A stretch of 58,913 nt of DNA. Source: Nitrospirota bacterium (GTDB taxonomy: Bacteria; Nitrospirota; Thermodesulfovibrionia; Thermodesulfovibrionales; Magnetobacteriaceae). The first letter of the stretch is position 1; each line of letters opens with the position of its first letter. The notes below the pieces were generated by a model. That model was not told the DNA's origin and searched no databases. It worked only from the letters and a program-made list of their open reading frames with translations. Of this stretch, positions 44,950-53,487 are shown piece by piece. The stretch covers positions 1-58,913 of the forward strand of contig JADFXF010000001.1 in assembly GCA_015233685.1 (NCBI GenBank), in the 5' to 3' direction. The position numbers and the translations under genes are program-made.

Positions 44950-45117
44950 ATGACTTGTAAGCTATGCGGCGGAAGACTAGACTTACTGATAAGGTGAAAG
45001 GCGGTCGAGTTGCGCTGCACGGGTTGCGGCCAAAGATTCTCTCTGTCGGAGTATGTCGATGAGATCGACAAGGACACATGGGCTACGATTTCAGGGCGAA
45101 ATTGTGATTCTGTGTGA
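44950..45117 (+). CDS. Candidate selenoprotein: small dual-CXXC protein with in-frame UGA
   Basis: ATG 44950 with GAGGAGG at 44938-44944. Translation gives MTCKLCGGRLDLLIR, a TGA codon at 44995-44997, then KAVELRCTGCGQRFSLSEYV and so on to a TGA at 45115-45117, 55 residues if the first UGA is read as selenocysteine. Two CXXC pairs flank the UGA. A hairpin (CGC-U-GC, loop ACGG, GU-U-GCG, 45013-45028) lies 16 bases after the UGA, about the distance of bacterial SECIS elements. I recall a family named dual CXXC motif small (seleno)protein with this layout. Alternatives are a nonsense-broken zinc ribbon. It shares a promoter with rpsT, 26 bp downstream. Confidence 0.7.
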
Positions 45118-45143
45118 AAATAAATAATTCAAGGAGTTAGGCA

Positions 45144-45440
45144 ATGGCAGCAAGGTCAAGACCTAAGAAAAGCCCATCAGTAATAAAGAGGGCCAGGCAG
45201 TCAATAAAGAGGCAGCTCGTAAATAAAATGGTCAGGAGCAGACTGAGGACTTTGGCTAAAAAAGTCGAAGAGGCCGTGACAAACAACAAAAGCGAAGAGG
45301 CTCAGAAGACCCTCATTGAGGCAATCAGAGAATATTCAAAGGCGGCATCCAAGGGCGTCATCCACAGGAGTAACTCCGCAAGGAACATATCCCGCCTTAC
45401 GCTGAAAGTCAATAAATTAGTGAAGGCCCCGGCCGCGTAA
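45144..45440 (+). CDS. rpsT: 30S ribosomal protein S20
   Basis: 98 residues, basic and alanine-rich as expected. SVIKRARQSIKRQLVNK, AASKGVIHRSNSARNISRLT and the final lysine-rich helix are S20 hallmarks. It binds the 5' domain of 16S rRNA early in assembly. Ribosome-binding site AAGGAG. Probably cotranscribed with the small dual-CXXC gene upstream. Confidence 0.97.
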   Translation: MAARSRPKKSPSVIKRARQSIKRQLVNKMVRSRLRTLAKKVEEAVTNNKSEEAQKTLIEAIREYSKAASKGVIHRSNSARNISRLTLKVNKLVKAPAA

Positions 45441-45458
45441 GAAAGATATTTTATGTAA

Positions 45459-45875
45459 ATGTATAAACGTGCACTATTGTTGGCAGCCGTACCCGCCGCC
45501 GTCCTGTTACTTAGTATTGCGTCGGCAATTAGCGGCGAGGGCAGCGGCGTGACCTTCGCCCTAACCAAAAAAGATAACGGCAGCAAAATTAAGATAAACT
45601 CCGGCGCTATCATTCAAATAGGACTTCCCGAAAATGGTTCCACCGGCTATGCGTGGTACTTCGACAATTTGAGCTTGGAGTACTTCAAGGTAGTCAAGGA
45701 TAAAACACTGACGTTGCCACCCAATGAGAAGGCCGTCGGTGCACCCGCCTCCGCCACATGGACGCTCATGGCAAAAAAGAAAGGCAAGAGCGAACTTAAA
45801 CTACGTTACTACCGCGTATGGGAAGGCCCGCAAACAGCGGTTGACACATTCAACGTACATGTAGAGATTGAATAG
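45459..45875 (+). CDS. Secreted chagasin-like (I42) peptidase inhibitor
   Basis: 138 residues. Signal peptide (YKRALLLAAVPAAVLLLSIA) then an Ig-like beta domain. The I42 loop motifs are visible: PENGSTGYAW (NPTTGY-type loop), ATWTLMAKKKGKSELKL, and RVWEG in the RPW loop. Chagasin-type proteins block papain-like cysteine peptidases; a target is not evident here. It lies 18 bp after rpsT. Confidence 0.8.
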   Translation: MYKRALLLAAVPAAVLLLSIASAISGEGSGVTFALTKKDNGSKIKINSGAIIQIGLPENGSTGYAWYFDNLSLEYFKVVKDKTLTLPPNEKAVGAPASATWTLMAKKKGKSELKLRYYRVWEGPQTAVDTFNVHVEIE

Positions 45876-45882
45876 CGGCTTT

Positions 45883-45990
45883 AAAGATTAACGACGAAGG
45901 GGGGGGCCCCCCCTTCACCCCGTAATTTTGCCCACGTTTTGTCTATCGTGTTTGTGCTGCCGCCGTTGGCGGCTTCGGCATTCGGGCTGA
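45883..45990. repeat. Composite hairpin repeat, family B, copy 4 (inverted)
   Basis: GAAGG...CCTTC G/C hairpin at 45896-45916 and GCCGCC-GTT-GGCGGC at 45959-45973, the same two modules as copy 1 but on the opposite strand. It lies between the convergent 3' ends of the inhibitor gene and argS. Confidence 0.85.
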
Positions 45991-45995
45991 AGGCC

Positions 45996-47633
45996 TTACA
46001 TCTTGTCAGGGGTTGAGACGCCTAGTATGTTTAAGCCCTCTTTTATTACTATCTTTACGCAGGCACAAAGCATCAGTCTCGCCCTCGTCAGAGGCTCAGC
46101 CTCATCAAGTATTCTGTGCTTATAGTAAAATGGGTGAAACTGCCCCGCCAACTCCTGCAAGTAAAAGGTAATCCTGTGCGGCTCGCGTGTCCTCACCGCC
46201 GTTAGAAACGCCGTGGGATAGAAGATCAGTTTTTTTATAAGTTGCAACTCCTCCGGGCTGTCCAGGCCGGAAAGGTTTATGTCAGAGTCAAAGGATAACG
46301 GTATCTGCCTTTCCCGCGCCTTCTCAAAGACGCTGTTAATCCTCGCATACGCATACTGTATGTAATAAACCGGATTTTCAGGGGATTCCTTTTTCACCGC
46401 CTCCATGTCAAACTCAAGCTGGCTGTCCGGGCGGCGTGTGAGAAAGATAAACCTCGTAATGTCCTTGCCTACTTCATTTGTTACGTCTCTAAGGGTGACA
46501 AACTCACCCGCGCGCTTTGACATTTGAACAGGGACGCCCCCCCTTAGCAGCATTACCATCTGGACAAGCAGCACAACCAATTTGTTCTCGTCATGGCCTG
46601 CGGCCTGTATTACGGCACGAATCCTCGGTATGTATCCATGGTGGTCGGCCCCCCAGATATTTATAATTTCGTCAAAGCCCCTGTCAAGTTTCAATATGTG
46701 ATAGGCAATGTCCGATGCGAAATAGGTATATTGGCCGTCTGTTTTTATTATCACCCGGTCCTTTTCATCCCCAAAGGCCGTAGCCTTAAACCACACAGCG
46801 GAGTCCTGCTCATATATAAATCCATTGTCTCTGAGGGTATTGATAGCCTTCGTTACCGTGCCGTCTGAAAACAGCTCCTTCTCAGACTGCCATCTGTCAA
46901 ATTCAACGCCAAAGTCAGACAGGTCTTGCTTTATCTCCGAAAGCATTGCAGTGTATGCGTAGTTGATAAAAAAATGTGATACTTCTACTTCGTCAAATCC
47001 CGACAGAGAGAATTTATCTCCATATGTCACATGAATCTCTTTTGCCAATTCCTCTACGTAATCACCGTGGTAACCGTCTTCGGGAAAATCATAGTGGGTG
47101 TTTGTAATGGCTTTATACCGGGCAAAGACAGACTCTCCGAGGAGTTTCACCTGCCGCCCCGCGTCGTTTACGTAGAATTCCTTAGTGACCGAGAAGCCTG
47201 CGGCAGAAAGCAGGTTTGCAACAGCCGCCCCCAGCGCCGCCCCCCTGCCATGCCCCAGGTGCAGCGGGCCGGTTGGATTGGCACTCACGAATTCTATCTG
47301 GATTTTCCTTCCTTTGCCGACGTTGGGTCTTAGGTAATCGCTTTCACGCGAGTAGAGTTTTCTTAGCTCATCGTAAAGATAGGATGGCTTGAATCTGAAG
47401 TTGATAAATCCAGCACCCGCACGCTCTATGGTCTGAAATATGTCAGGCGCGGCAATGGCCGCGATAATAGAATCTGCAATGAGCGCGGGACTCTTCCTGA
47501 GCTTCTTCGACAACAGCATGGCCACAGGCGTTGAAATATCGCCGAGTGCCTCGTGTCTTGGAATCTCTACTTCGACAAAATCAGTCTCAATTCCTATTTT
47601 CTTGAGTGCCTTAATCAGTATATCTTCTATCAT
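45996..47633 (-). CDS. argS: Arginyl-tRNA synthetase
   Basis: About 545 residues, class I synthetase. N-terminal Add-1 domain (VEVEIPRHEALGDISTPVAM), HIGH-type motif NPTGPLHLGHGRGAALG, KMSKS counterpart QMSKRAGEFVTL, and C-terminal anticodon-binding helices. It charges tRNA-Arg. ATG 47633 (MIEDILIKALK) is preferred over the frame opening at 47672; AAGG precedes it. Confidence 0.97.
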   Translation of the reverse strand: MIEDILIKALKKIGIETDFVEVEIPRHEALGDISTPVAMLLSKKLRKSPALIADSIIAAIAAPDIFQTIERAGAGFINFRFKPSYLYDELRKLYSRESDYLRPNVGKGRKIQIEFVSANPTGPLHLGHGRGAALGAAVANLLSAAGFSVTKEFYVNDAGRQVKLLGESVFARYKAITNTHYDFPEDGYHGDYVEELAKEIHVTYGDKFSLSGFDEVEVSHFFINYAYTAMLSEIKQDLSDFGVEFDRWQSEKELFSDGTVTKAINTLRDNGFIYEQDSAVWFKATAFGDEKDRVIIKTDGQYTYFASDIAYHILKLDRGFDEIINIWGADHHGYIPRIRAVIQAAGHDENKLVVLLVQMVMLLRGGVPVQMSKRAGEFVTLRDVTNEVGKDITRFIFLTRRPDSQLEFDMEAVKKESPENPVYYIQYAYARINSVFEKARERQIPLSFDSDINLSGLDSPEELQLIKKLIFYPTAFLTAVRTREPHRITFYLQELAGQFHPFYYKHRILDEAEPLTRARLMLCACVKIVIKEGLNILGVSTPDKM

Positions 47634-47761
47634 AGTCGTATGCCTTATCTCTAGGGCACACAAGCGTAACATATTTGTCCTCGAAATTGATACGATGGCG
47701 CAATTGACACGACAGCGTAATTAATACGACGGCTTCGCCGGAATAAGCATTATGACATGGA

Positions 47762-47793
47762 TTTTTTATACATATTGTTTTTTATACATATTG
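47762..47793. repeat. Tandem 16-bp repeat
   Basis: TTTTTTATACATATTG occurs twice in a row (47762-47777, 47778-47793) in the leader of the GAF-kinase-PilZ gene. It could be a variable promoter spacer. Confidence 0.85.
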
Positions 47794-47881
47794 TTTAAAT
47801 CCCGAACTATCCGTTACAATCAGTACCATTACAATCAAAACTTGTCAGTATAAATAAATCGGGATAACTAAGGGGTACCTT

Positions 47882-49339
47882 ATGGCATTTCGTGAGATTG
47901 CGAAGTTTTTGGCGTGTTCAAACTCGATAGAGGAGGCGCTGGACAGGGTATATGATTTGTGTAACAAAGATGCTGGGGCGTTTAAAACTCTGAATGTCTT
48001 TGTGGACAGGGGATTTCCGACGTATTGTTACACAAGTGGCGACAAGAAGGTGCTTATGAACATCCAGATTCCCTGGGACAGCCTTGTTGGGGAGTGTATA
48101 AGGGAGAGAAAACAGGTCATAAGCTGCTCGCCGGAGTCGCTGGAGTTGGATGGAAAACATACGGGAGCGGTGGTGTTGCACAGTATGGCAAAGCCGCTGG
48201 TCTGTTTTAACAATACCTTTGGTTGTATGGAGTTTTTGACGCAAGAGGCGCTGCAACAGCATGAAATAGAAATGTTTGGAATTATCGGCGATTACTTCGC
48301 GCCAATAATTTACCTTCAGGAATGGTATTCAATAGAAAAAAGAATAGCCCACGCCATAAAGAACAAGGCATTCATTGGTATTTTGACGCTTTATGATGAA
48401 GATGTGGACGAAGAGGAAAAACAATCTACGTTAGATGAGTCGTTTAACCAAATAAGCACGTTAAGCGAAGACACTTTAAAGCTGATGGGGATTAAATGCG
48501 AACTGCATAAAAGAAACGTTAACGATATTATTGCGACGGTTATCGAAAAAATAGACAAACTTGCAAAACTTAACAATAAAAATGTAACGATCATACAGGA
48601 ATTAACCCCCGGCCTTCAGGTGTATTGTGATGAGTTTTCCATCAGGGAGGAGGTGCTGTTTAACATTGTAAAGAATATATGGGAAGAGTGGCAAAATAGG
48701 AACATGGAAGAAAGAATAGTACAATTCAGGACGTATAAGGAGGACAATTACGCAACCATAGAGATAAAAGATAATGCCGGTGGGATGAGTGAAAAAGTCG
48801 CATCGCGTTTTGCTTTACCCTTTGAGAGTTCCAAGGGTTTTGGCCGTGGCGTAGGAATGAACATAGTCTATCAGGTCATAAAGCAAAACAACGGTGAAAT
48901 CACCTTTAAGACAAAAGAGGGCGAGGGTACCACGTTTTATATCAAACTCTCTATGCTTGAAATAAACAGGAGAGTTCTCTCGCGATATCAGACGGGCAAT
49001 GACACGGGCAACAGCAAGGAAGTTATTACCCTTGAATTTAATTTACGCAAAAACAATGGATACCTGGTGGATTTAAGCATGGGCGGTCTTTTAGGGGTAT
49101 TTAAGATAACCCCTCCTTATCCACAAATTGCCAGCAACGTCACAGTTGGCCTTGATTTTGGAAATGGCAATAATGTTTCAGGTCTCACCGGGTTGATTGC
49201 AAGGATTGAGGTAATTGAACAAAGCATGGATGATGGATATATCAAAGTAGCCGTCAGGTTCCATGACAAACCTGAAATACTCAAAAACGAGAGGTTGATG
49301 CGAATCCTGTCAGTATGCAGTATCTCTCATCAGGGATAG
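47882..49339 (+). CDS. GAF - histidine kinase - PilZ signalling protein
   Basis: 485 residues, no membrane helix. GAF-like sensor about 1-150; a kinase region with possible phospho-acceptor His in EKRIAHAIKNKAFIG; HATPase domain with NIVKNIWEEW (N box), DNAGGM (G1) and GRGVGMNIV (G2); and a C-terminal PilZ domain with RRVLSR (RxxxR) and DLSMGGL (DxSxxG), the c-di-GMP contact motifs. This joins c-di-GMP sensing to phosphorelay output. A regulator partner is not adjacent. Ribosome-binding site AAGGGG. The stop codon lies in family B repeat copy 2. Confidence 0.87.
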   Translation: MAFREIAKFLACSNSIEEALDRVYDLCNKDAGAFKTLNVFVDRGFPTYCYTSGDKKVLMNIQIPWDSLVGECIRERKQVISCSPESLELDGKHTGAVVLHSMAKPLVCFNNTFGCMEFLTQEALQQHEIEMFGIIGDYFAPIIYLQEWYSIEKRIAHAIKNKAFIGILTLYDEDVDEEEKQSTLDESFNQISTLSEDTLKLMGIKCELHKRNVNDIIATVIEKIDKLAKLNNKNVTIIQELTPGLQVYCDEFSIREEVLFNIVKNIWEEWQNRNMEERIVQFRTYKEDNYATIEIKDNAGGMSEKVASRFALPFESSKGFGRGVGMNIVYQVIKQNNGEITFKTKEGEGTTFYIKLSMLEINRRVLSRYQTGNDTGNSKEVITLEFNLRKNNGYLVDLSMGGLLGVFKITPPYPQIASNVTVGLDFGNGNNVSGLTGLIARIEVIEQSMDDGYIKVAVRFHDKPEILKNERLMRILSVCSISHQG

Positions 49340-49400
49340 AGCGTGGGCGAGATTTACGGGGTGAAGGGGGGGTTACCCCCCCTTCGTCGTTAATCTTTTT
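49338..49400. repeat. Composite hairpin repeat, family B, copy 2
   Basis: Only the GAGCGTGGGCGAG module with its stem. A perfect GAAGGGGGGG-TTA-CCCCCCCTTC hairpin (49363-49385) is followed by GTCGTTAATCTTTTT. It lies between convergent genes and may act as a bidirectional terminator. Confidence 0.85.
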
Positions 49401-49421
49401 ACTTTTATATACAAGCCACTA

Positions 49422-50027
49422 TTAATCTCCTATTTTTACTATATTGCCTGTAACGCGGAGTTTTCCCTCAATAAATAATTTAATCGCGAGGGGGTATATG
49501 CGATGTTCGCTCTCCAGTATCCTTGCCGAAAGGGATTCCTCTGTGTCGTCTGAAAACACTGGCACGGCCTCCTGCAATATTATCGGGCCGGAGTCAACTC
49601 CCTCGTCAACGAAATGCACCGTGCATCCCGCTATCCTTACCCCGTAGTCAAGCGCCTGCTTCTGCGCATTCAATCCCTTAAATGACGGCAGCAAGGCGGG
49701 ATGTATATTCATGATGCGCATTGGGAAGACGTCTATCAGCGGCTTTTTGACCACACGCATAAAGCCGGCAAGCACTACCAGCTCCACACCGCAAAATTGC
49801 AGCTCATCGGCTATATCTCTATAGAATATATCCCTGCTTGCATAACCGGCGGGATTTATATACACATGCGGGATTTTATGCAGCCTTGCGCGTTCTATGG
49901 CATACGCCGATCGGTTATCCGTAATCAGACAGGCGATTTCGGCGTCAAGGGCGCCCCTGTCAATGGAATCTATAATAGACTGAAAATTCGAGCCTCTCCC
50001 TGAGGCAAGTACCCCTAGTTTAATCAT
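49422..50027 (-). CDS. purN: Phosphoribosylglycinamide formyltransferase PurN
   Basis: 201 residues. Transfers formyl from 10-formyl-THF to GAR in purine synthesis. GVLASGRGSNFQSIID, VVLAGFMRVV, catalytic NIHPALLPSFKG (Asn, His) and VHFVDEGVDSGPI with the catalytic Asp. Overlaps rsmI by 8 bp. Confidence 0.97.
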   Translation of the reverse strand: MIKLGVLASGRGSNFQSIIDSIDRGALDAEIACLITDNRSAYAIERARLHKIPHVYINPAGYASRDIFYRDIADELQFCGVELVVLAGFMRVVKKPLIDVFPMRIMNIHPALLPSFKGLNAQKQALDYGVRIAGCTVHFVDEGVDSGPIILQEAVPVFSDDTEESLSARILESEHRIYPLAIKLFIEGKLRVTGNIVKIGD

Positions 50028-50868
50028 CCTCCACCTCTTTTCGATTTGTCTGACCTTCTATGCTTTCCTTATACAGCACCTTTTTGCTTATGCCGGTTGC
50101 TGAGGCAATCTCTTCAACGGCCTCTTTTCGCCTCATGCCGCTTTCAATTAATAGCCCTATTTCATTTAAGGCATCGGTGATGCTTAGCCCGGTCTCTTTA
50201 AAACCCTCTACGATTACCACATACTCGCCGACTATCTTTGAGGCGTTGAGATGGGCAATCACCTCTTTGACAGTTCCCCTTTGTGTATCTTCGTGGAGTT
50301 TTGTCAGCTCATGGCAAAGCGCAACCCTCCGGTTGCCAAAGACCTCCAGTAAATCATCAAAAAAACTAATGATCCTATGAGGAGACTCATAAAACACGAG
50401 CGTATGAGGCTCTACCCTCAGGGCATGTAAATCTTTCTTTCTCTGGAGGGTCTTTGGAGAGAGAAACCCTATGAACGTAAAGCGCCTGGTGGACAGTCCC
50501 GAAACTGAAAGCGCCGCTATTGAGGAGGCCGGTCCGGGGATGGGAAATATCTCTATCCCCTCGTTTATCGCATCCCGAATCAACACCTCGCCGGGGTCGG
50601 AGATGCCCGGCGTTCCAGCGTCTGTTATCAGTGCCACCGTGTAGCCGGCGTGCAGCTTGTCCATTATCACCTTTGACTTTATCTTTTCTTTTTCTCTCCA
50701 GTAACTTATCATCGGGCGTGAAATCTCGTAGTAGTTCAGGAGTTTGACAGAATGCCTGGTGTCCTCGACGGCTATGAAGTCCGCCTCCCTGAGGATTCTC
50801 AGCGCCCGCAGCGTGATATCCTCAAGGTTGCCTATTGGTGTGGCGACTATGTACAGGCATCCTTTCAT
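50020..50868 (-). CDS. rsmI: 16S rRNA 2'-O-methyltransferase RsmI
   Basis: 282 residues, tetrapyrrole-methylase fold. Methylates the ribose of C1402 in 16S rRNA. Start LYIVATPIGNLEDITLRALR, FIAVEDTRHSVKLLN, LITDAGTPGISDPGE and FYESPHRIISFFDDL are intact. It follows the ferritin-like gene by 6 bp and is coupled to purN. Confidence 0.96.
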   Translation of the reverse strand: MKGCLYIVATPIGNLEDITLRALRILREADFIAVEDTRHSVKLLNYYEISRPMISYWREKEKIKSKVIMDKLHAGYTVALITDAGTPGISDPGEVLIRDAINEGIEIFPIPGPASSIAALSVSGLSTRRFTFIGFLSPKTLQRKKDLHALRVEPHTLVFYESPHRIISFFDDLLEVFGNRRVALCHELTKLHEDTQRGTVKEVIAHLNASKIVGEYVVIVEGFKETGLSITDALNEIGLLIESGMRRKEAVEEIASATGISKKVLYKESIEGQTNRKEVEDD

Positions 50869-50874
50869 CTATTG

Positions 50875-51351
50875 TTAGTGGCCACTGCGCTGCGCCTTAT
50901 ATTTACTAAGCCATACGATGTGATGTTTTTCCTCTTCTATTATCTCATTTACGATGTGTTTTTCCCTGACAGAGTCCCTCATAGTATAAAAATAGAGCAG
51001 GGTTTCCTTTTCGAACCCTATGGCAAGGCCGACCGCGTGTAGCGGATCTGTTACGTTTTGCATATGAAGCATGGCCTTGTCCTTACCCAGAAAAAAGGCG
51101 CTTTCAACGAACGCCCTCATGTACTCAGAGATGTCCTGCCAGTTATCAGGCTCCTCGTCCCCAACCTTCTCCCTTAGCGCGGTAAAGGCCACTATGTGAT
51201 TTTTTTCCGCCTCTGCGAGCTTTGTAAAAAGCTCATAGATTTCCCTGTCTCCGCCTTTAAACTTTGCCGCCAGCTCGCTATAGTACGAATTGCCAAGCAC
51301 CTCTGTCCTTACGGCCATTTCTATTACTTCTCTTATTGAAAATGCGTCCAT
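50875..51351 (-). CDS. Ferritin-like/rubrerythrin-type diiron protein
   Basis: About 158 residues, four-helix bundle. Likely iron ligands in MAVRTEVLGNSYYSE, LAEAEKNHIVAF and IIEEEKHHIVWL (EXXH patterns); there is no rubredoxin domain. ATG 51351 is chosen because GGGAGGTCAC lies right before it. Members protect against peroxide or oxygen in anaerobes, or have unknown roles. Between a lipoprotein and rsmI. Confidence 0.85.
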   Translation of the reverse strand: MDAFSIREVIEMAVRTEVLGNSYYSELAAKFKGGDREIYELFTKLAEAEKNHIVAFTALREKVGDEEPDNWQDISEYMRAFVESAFFLGKDKAMLHMQNVTDPLHAVGLAIGFEKETLLYFYTMRDSVREKHIVNEIIEEEKHHIVWLSKYKAQRSGH

Positions 51352-51366
51352 GTGACCTCCCATGTA

Positions 51367-51669
51367 TTAATTTGGAAATTCCTTCTGTAATTCCCTGTTT
51401 ATCTTAATTATCTCCTTTACGTCAGTTCCCACTATATCCCAGCTATGCTCTCCCTTAAAATCCCTTTTCAGTTTTACGTTAATCGGTTTTTTCACAGGTT
51501 TCATCAGCGTGTCGTTGTCTTTATTTATCTCAATCTCGTTTGGCCTGACCGTGGTGCTTGGGGCCGATGTGGTGGCCGGTTGAGTGTTTACTTCCTGCGA
51601 GGGCTGCCTGTTACAACCCGCAAGGACTAACAACGCCGCCACAGATAACGCTATTACGTATGCCTTCAC
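51367..51669 (-). CDS. Small lipoprotein, unknown function
   Basis: 100 residues. Signal with lipobox LVLAGCNRQPS, a Thr/Pro-rich linker, then a lysine-rich segment ending EFPN. Start GTG 51669 overlaps the nadE stop by four bases; SD AGGGGGAG. No family is recognised. Confidence 0.8.
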   Translation of the reverse strand: MKAYVIALSVAALLVLAGCNRQPSQEVNTQPATTSAPSTTVRPNEIEINKDNDTLMKPVKKPINVKLKRDFKGEHSWDIVGTDVKEIIKINRELQKEFPN

Positions 51670-53390
51670 CGGCTCCCCCTGTAACCGTTTGTAATGGGAA
51701 AACGCCTGTCTTTCCCAAATGCCCTTCCCGTTATCTTAATGCCTGGGGGGGATTGTCTCCTCTTATATTCGCTGCCGTCTATTAGGGATAAAACCCTTCG
51801 CACGGTCTGCTCATCTATGCCAGGGGCGGTTATCTCTTCAAGGCTCATGTCCTTTTCAATGTACGACTCAATAATCGTATCAAGGGTTTCATATGGAGGA
51901 AGGCTGTCGCTGTCTTTCTGATTCGGGCGAAGCTCTGCTGTTGGCGCCTTAGTCAGCACACGCTCCGGGATTACCACCCCCATAGAGTTGCGCCTCATGG
52001 CAAGCTGATAGACCATCATCTTAGGGACATCCTTTATTACCGCAAACCCACCGGCCATATCTCCATACAAGGTGGCATACCCCGCCGACATCTCGGACTT
52101 ATTGCCCGTGGTCAGCACCAACTGGCCGAACTTGTTTGAGATGGCCATGAGGATGTTTCCCCTTACTCTTGCCTGGAGGTTTTCCTCTGTCGTGTCAGGC
52201 GGCTTGCCTTCAAATGCCGGAGTAAGTTCACTCAGATATGCTGAAAAAATCCCTGTTATCGGGATTTCTGTCGTCGTGATTTTGAGATTATCAGCAAGTT
52301 CACAGACATCCTCTTTTGAGTCTATTGACGTGTATGGCGATGGCATAAAAATGCCCCTGACGTTTTCTGGCCCGACGGCATCAACGGCAATACAGGCGAC
52401 AATTGACGAGTCAATCCCGCCGCTTAGTCCAATCACAACCGAGTTAAACCCATTTTTCCTTATATAGTCCCTTGTGCCAAGGACGAGGGCATTATAAATC
52501 TCCTCATAGAGGTCCATATGGCGAGGCGGTGAAACCCGCACAGGGGGTTTTTCCTTAGGTACCCTGTCGCAGACGAAGACTTTTTTTATTTCACTCTCGC
52601 TCAAGGTCTTGACCTTTTGCCGCCTGCGCGGGTCATGCAGCCGGGAAACGAACACGCCCTCCATGTCAAGGTCAACGACGACGAGATCCTCAGAGAAACT
52701 CGCCGCGCGCGCCAAAACTTCACCCGCGGCGTCAAACACGGTTGACGCGCCGTCAAAGACAAGCTCATCCTGCCCGCCAACGGTATTCAGATAGGCCAGT
52801 ATGACACGGTTGTCGGAGGCGCGGGCAGAGAGCATCGTCTCTTTGGCCCTTGATTTATTGAATCCATACGGTGAGGCGTTGATATTTATAATTAACTCCG
52901 CCCCGGCAAGCGACTGCTTATACGCCGGCCCGTCCGGGTACCAGATGTCTTCGCAGATATTCAGCCCTACGAGGCAGCCGCAGATTTCATATACAGGGCA
53001 GATATCGCCGCTCTGGAAATATCTAAGCTCGTCAAATACGCCGTAATTGGGCAAAAAAACCTTGTGGTACACATCCATTATCTGTTGGTTGTAGAGCACA
53101 GCGGCGGCGTTATAAATATCGTCTTTCTTATCAACAAACCCTACAACTGCCACGATGTCGTTCGTATGTCTTTTTATCTCATCGAGGGCCTTCAGGTTGT
53201 CCCTGATGAAAGACGGTTTAAGGAGCAGGTCCTCAGGGGGATAGCCCGTGGCGCATAGCTCAGGGAATGCCACAATGTCGGCGGCGTGACTTCGCGCGTC
53301 TTCAATGAACGCGATAATCTTTTCACTGTTTGCCTTTATACTGCCAACAGTCGGATTAATTTGAGCAAGGGCCAGCCGCAACGTCTTCAT
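51666..53390 (-). CDS. nadE: Glutamine-dependent NAD+ synthetase
   Basis: About 574 residues. N-terminal nitrilase-type glutaminase: Glu in FPELCATGYPPEDLL, Lys near HKVFLPNYGVFDE, Cys in GLNICEDIWYPDGP. C-terminal synthetase: SGGIDSSIVACIA ATP loop, LTTGNKSEMSAGYATLYGDM. It forms NAD+ from deamido-NAD+. ATG 53390 (MKTLRLALAQIN) is preferred over the upstream TTG/ATG at 53429. Confidence 0.97.
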   Translation of the reverse strand: MKTLRLALAQINPTVGSIKANSEKIIAFIEDARSHAADIVAFPELCATGYPPEDLLLKPSFIRDNLKALDEIKRHTNDIVAVVGFVDKKDDIYNAAAVLYNQQIMDVYHKVFLPNYGVFDELRYFQSGDICPVYEICGCLVGLNICEDIWYPDGPAYKQSLAGAELIININASPYGFNKSRAKETMLSARASDNRVILAYLNTVGGQDELVFDGASTVFDAAGEVLARAASFSEDLVVVDLDMEGVFVSRLHDPRRRQKVKTLSESEIKKVFVCDRVPKEKPPVRVSPPRHMDLYEEIYNALVLGTRDYIRKNGFNSVVIGLSGGIDSSIVACIAVDAVGPENVRGIFMPSPYTSIDSKEDVCELADNLKITTTEIPITGIFSAYLSELTPAFEGKPPDTTEENLQARVRGNILMAISNKFGQLVLTTGNKSEMSAGYATLYGDMAGGFAVIKDVPKMMVYQLAMRRNSMGVVIPERVLTKAPTAELRPNQKDSDSLPPYETLDTIIESYIEKDMSLEEITAPGIDEQTVRRVLSLIDGSEYKRRQSPPGIKITGRAFGKDRRFPITNGYRGSR

Positions 53391-53487
53391 TGTCCAATTA
53401 TAACAAAAAACTGCGCTCTGCGATAGCAAAATATTTCAGAATAAGTTAAAATACGATGAGACATAAACTACTGGCAAGGAGGACTGA

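Noticed and set aside
44894-45079. Minus-strand 61-codon ORF over the dual-CXXC gene
   Set aside because: It has no ribosome-binding site or family likeness and lies antisense to a gene with promoter, SD and paired CXXC motifs.
53397-53402. TATAAT just before the nadE ATG
   Set aside because: It lacks a matching -35 and would give a leaderless transcript; too weak to call.
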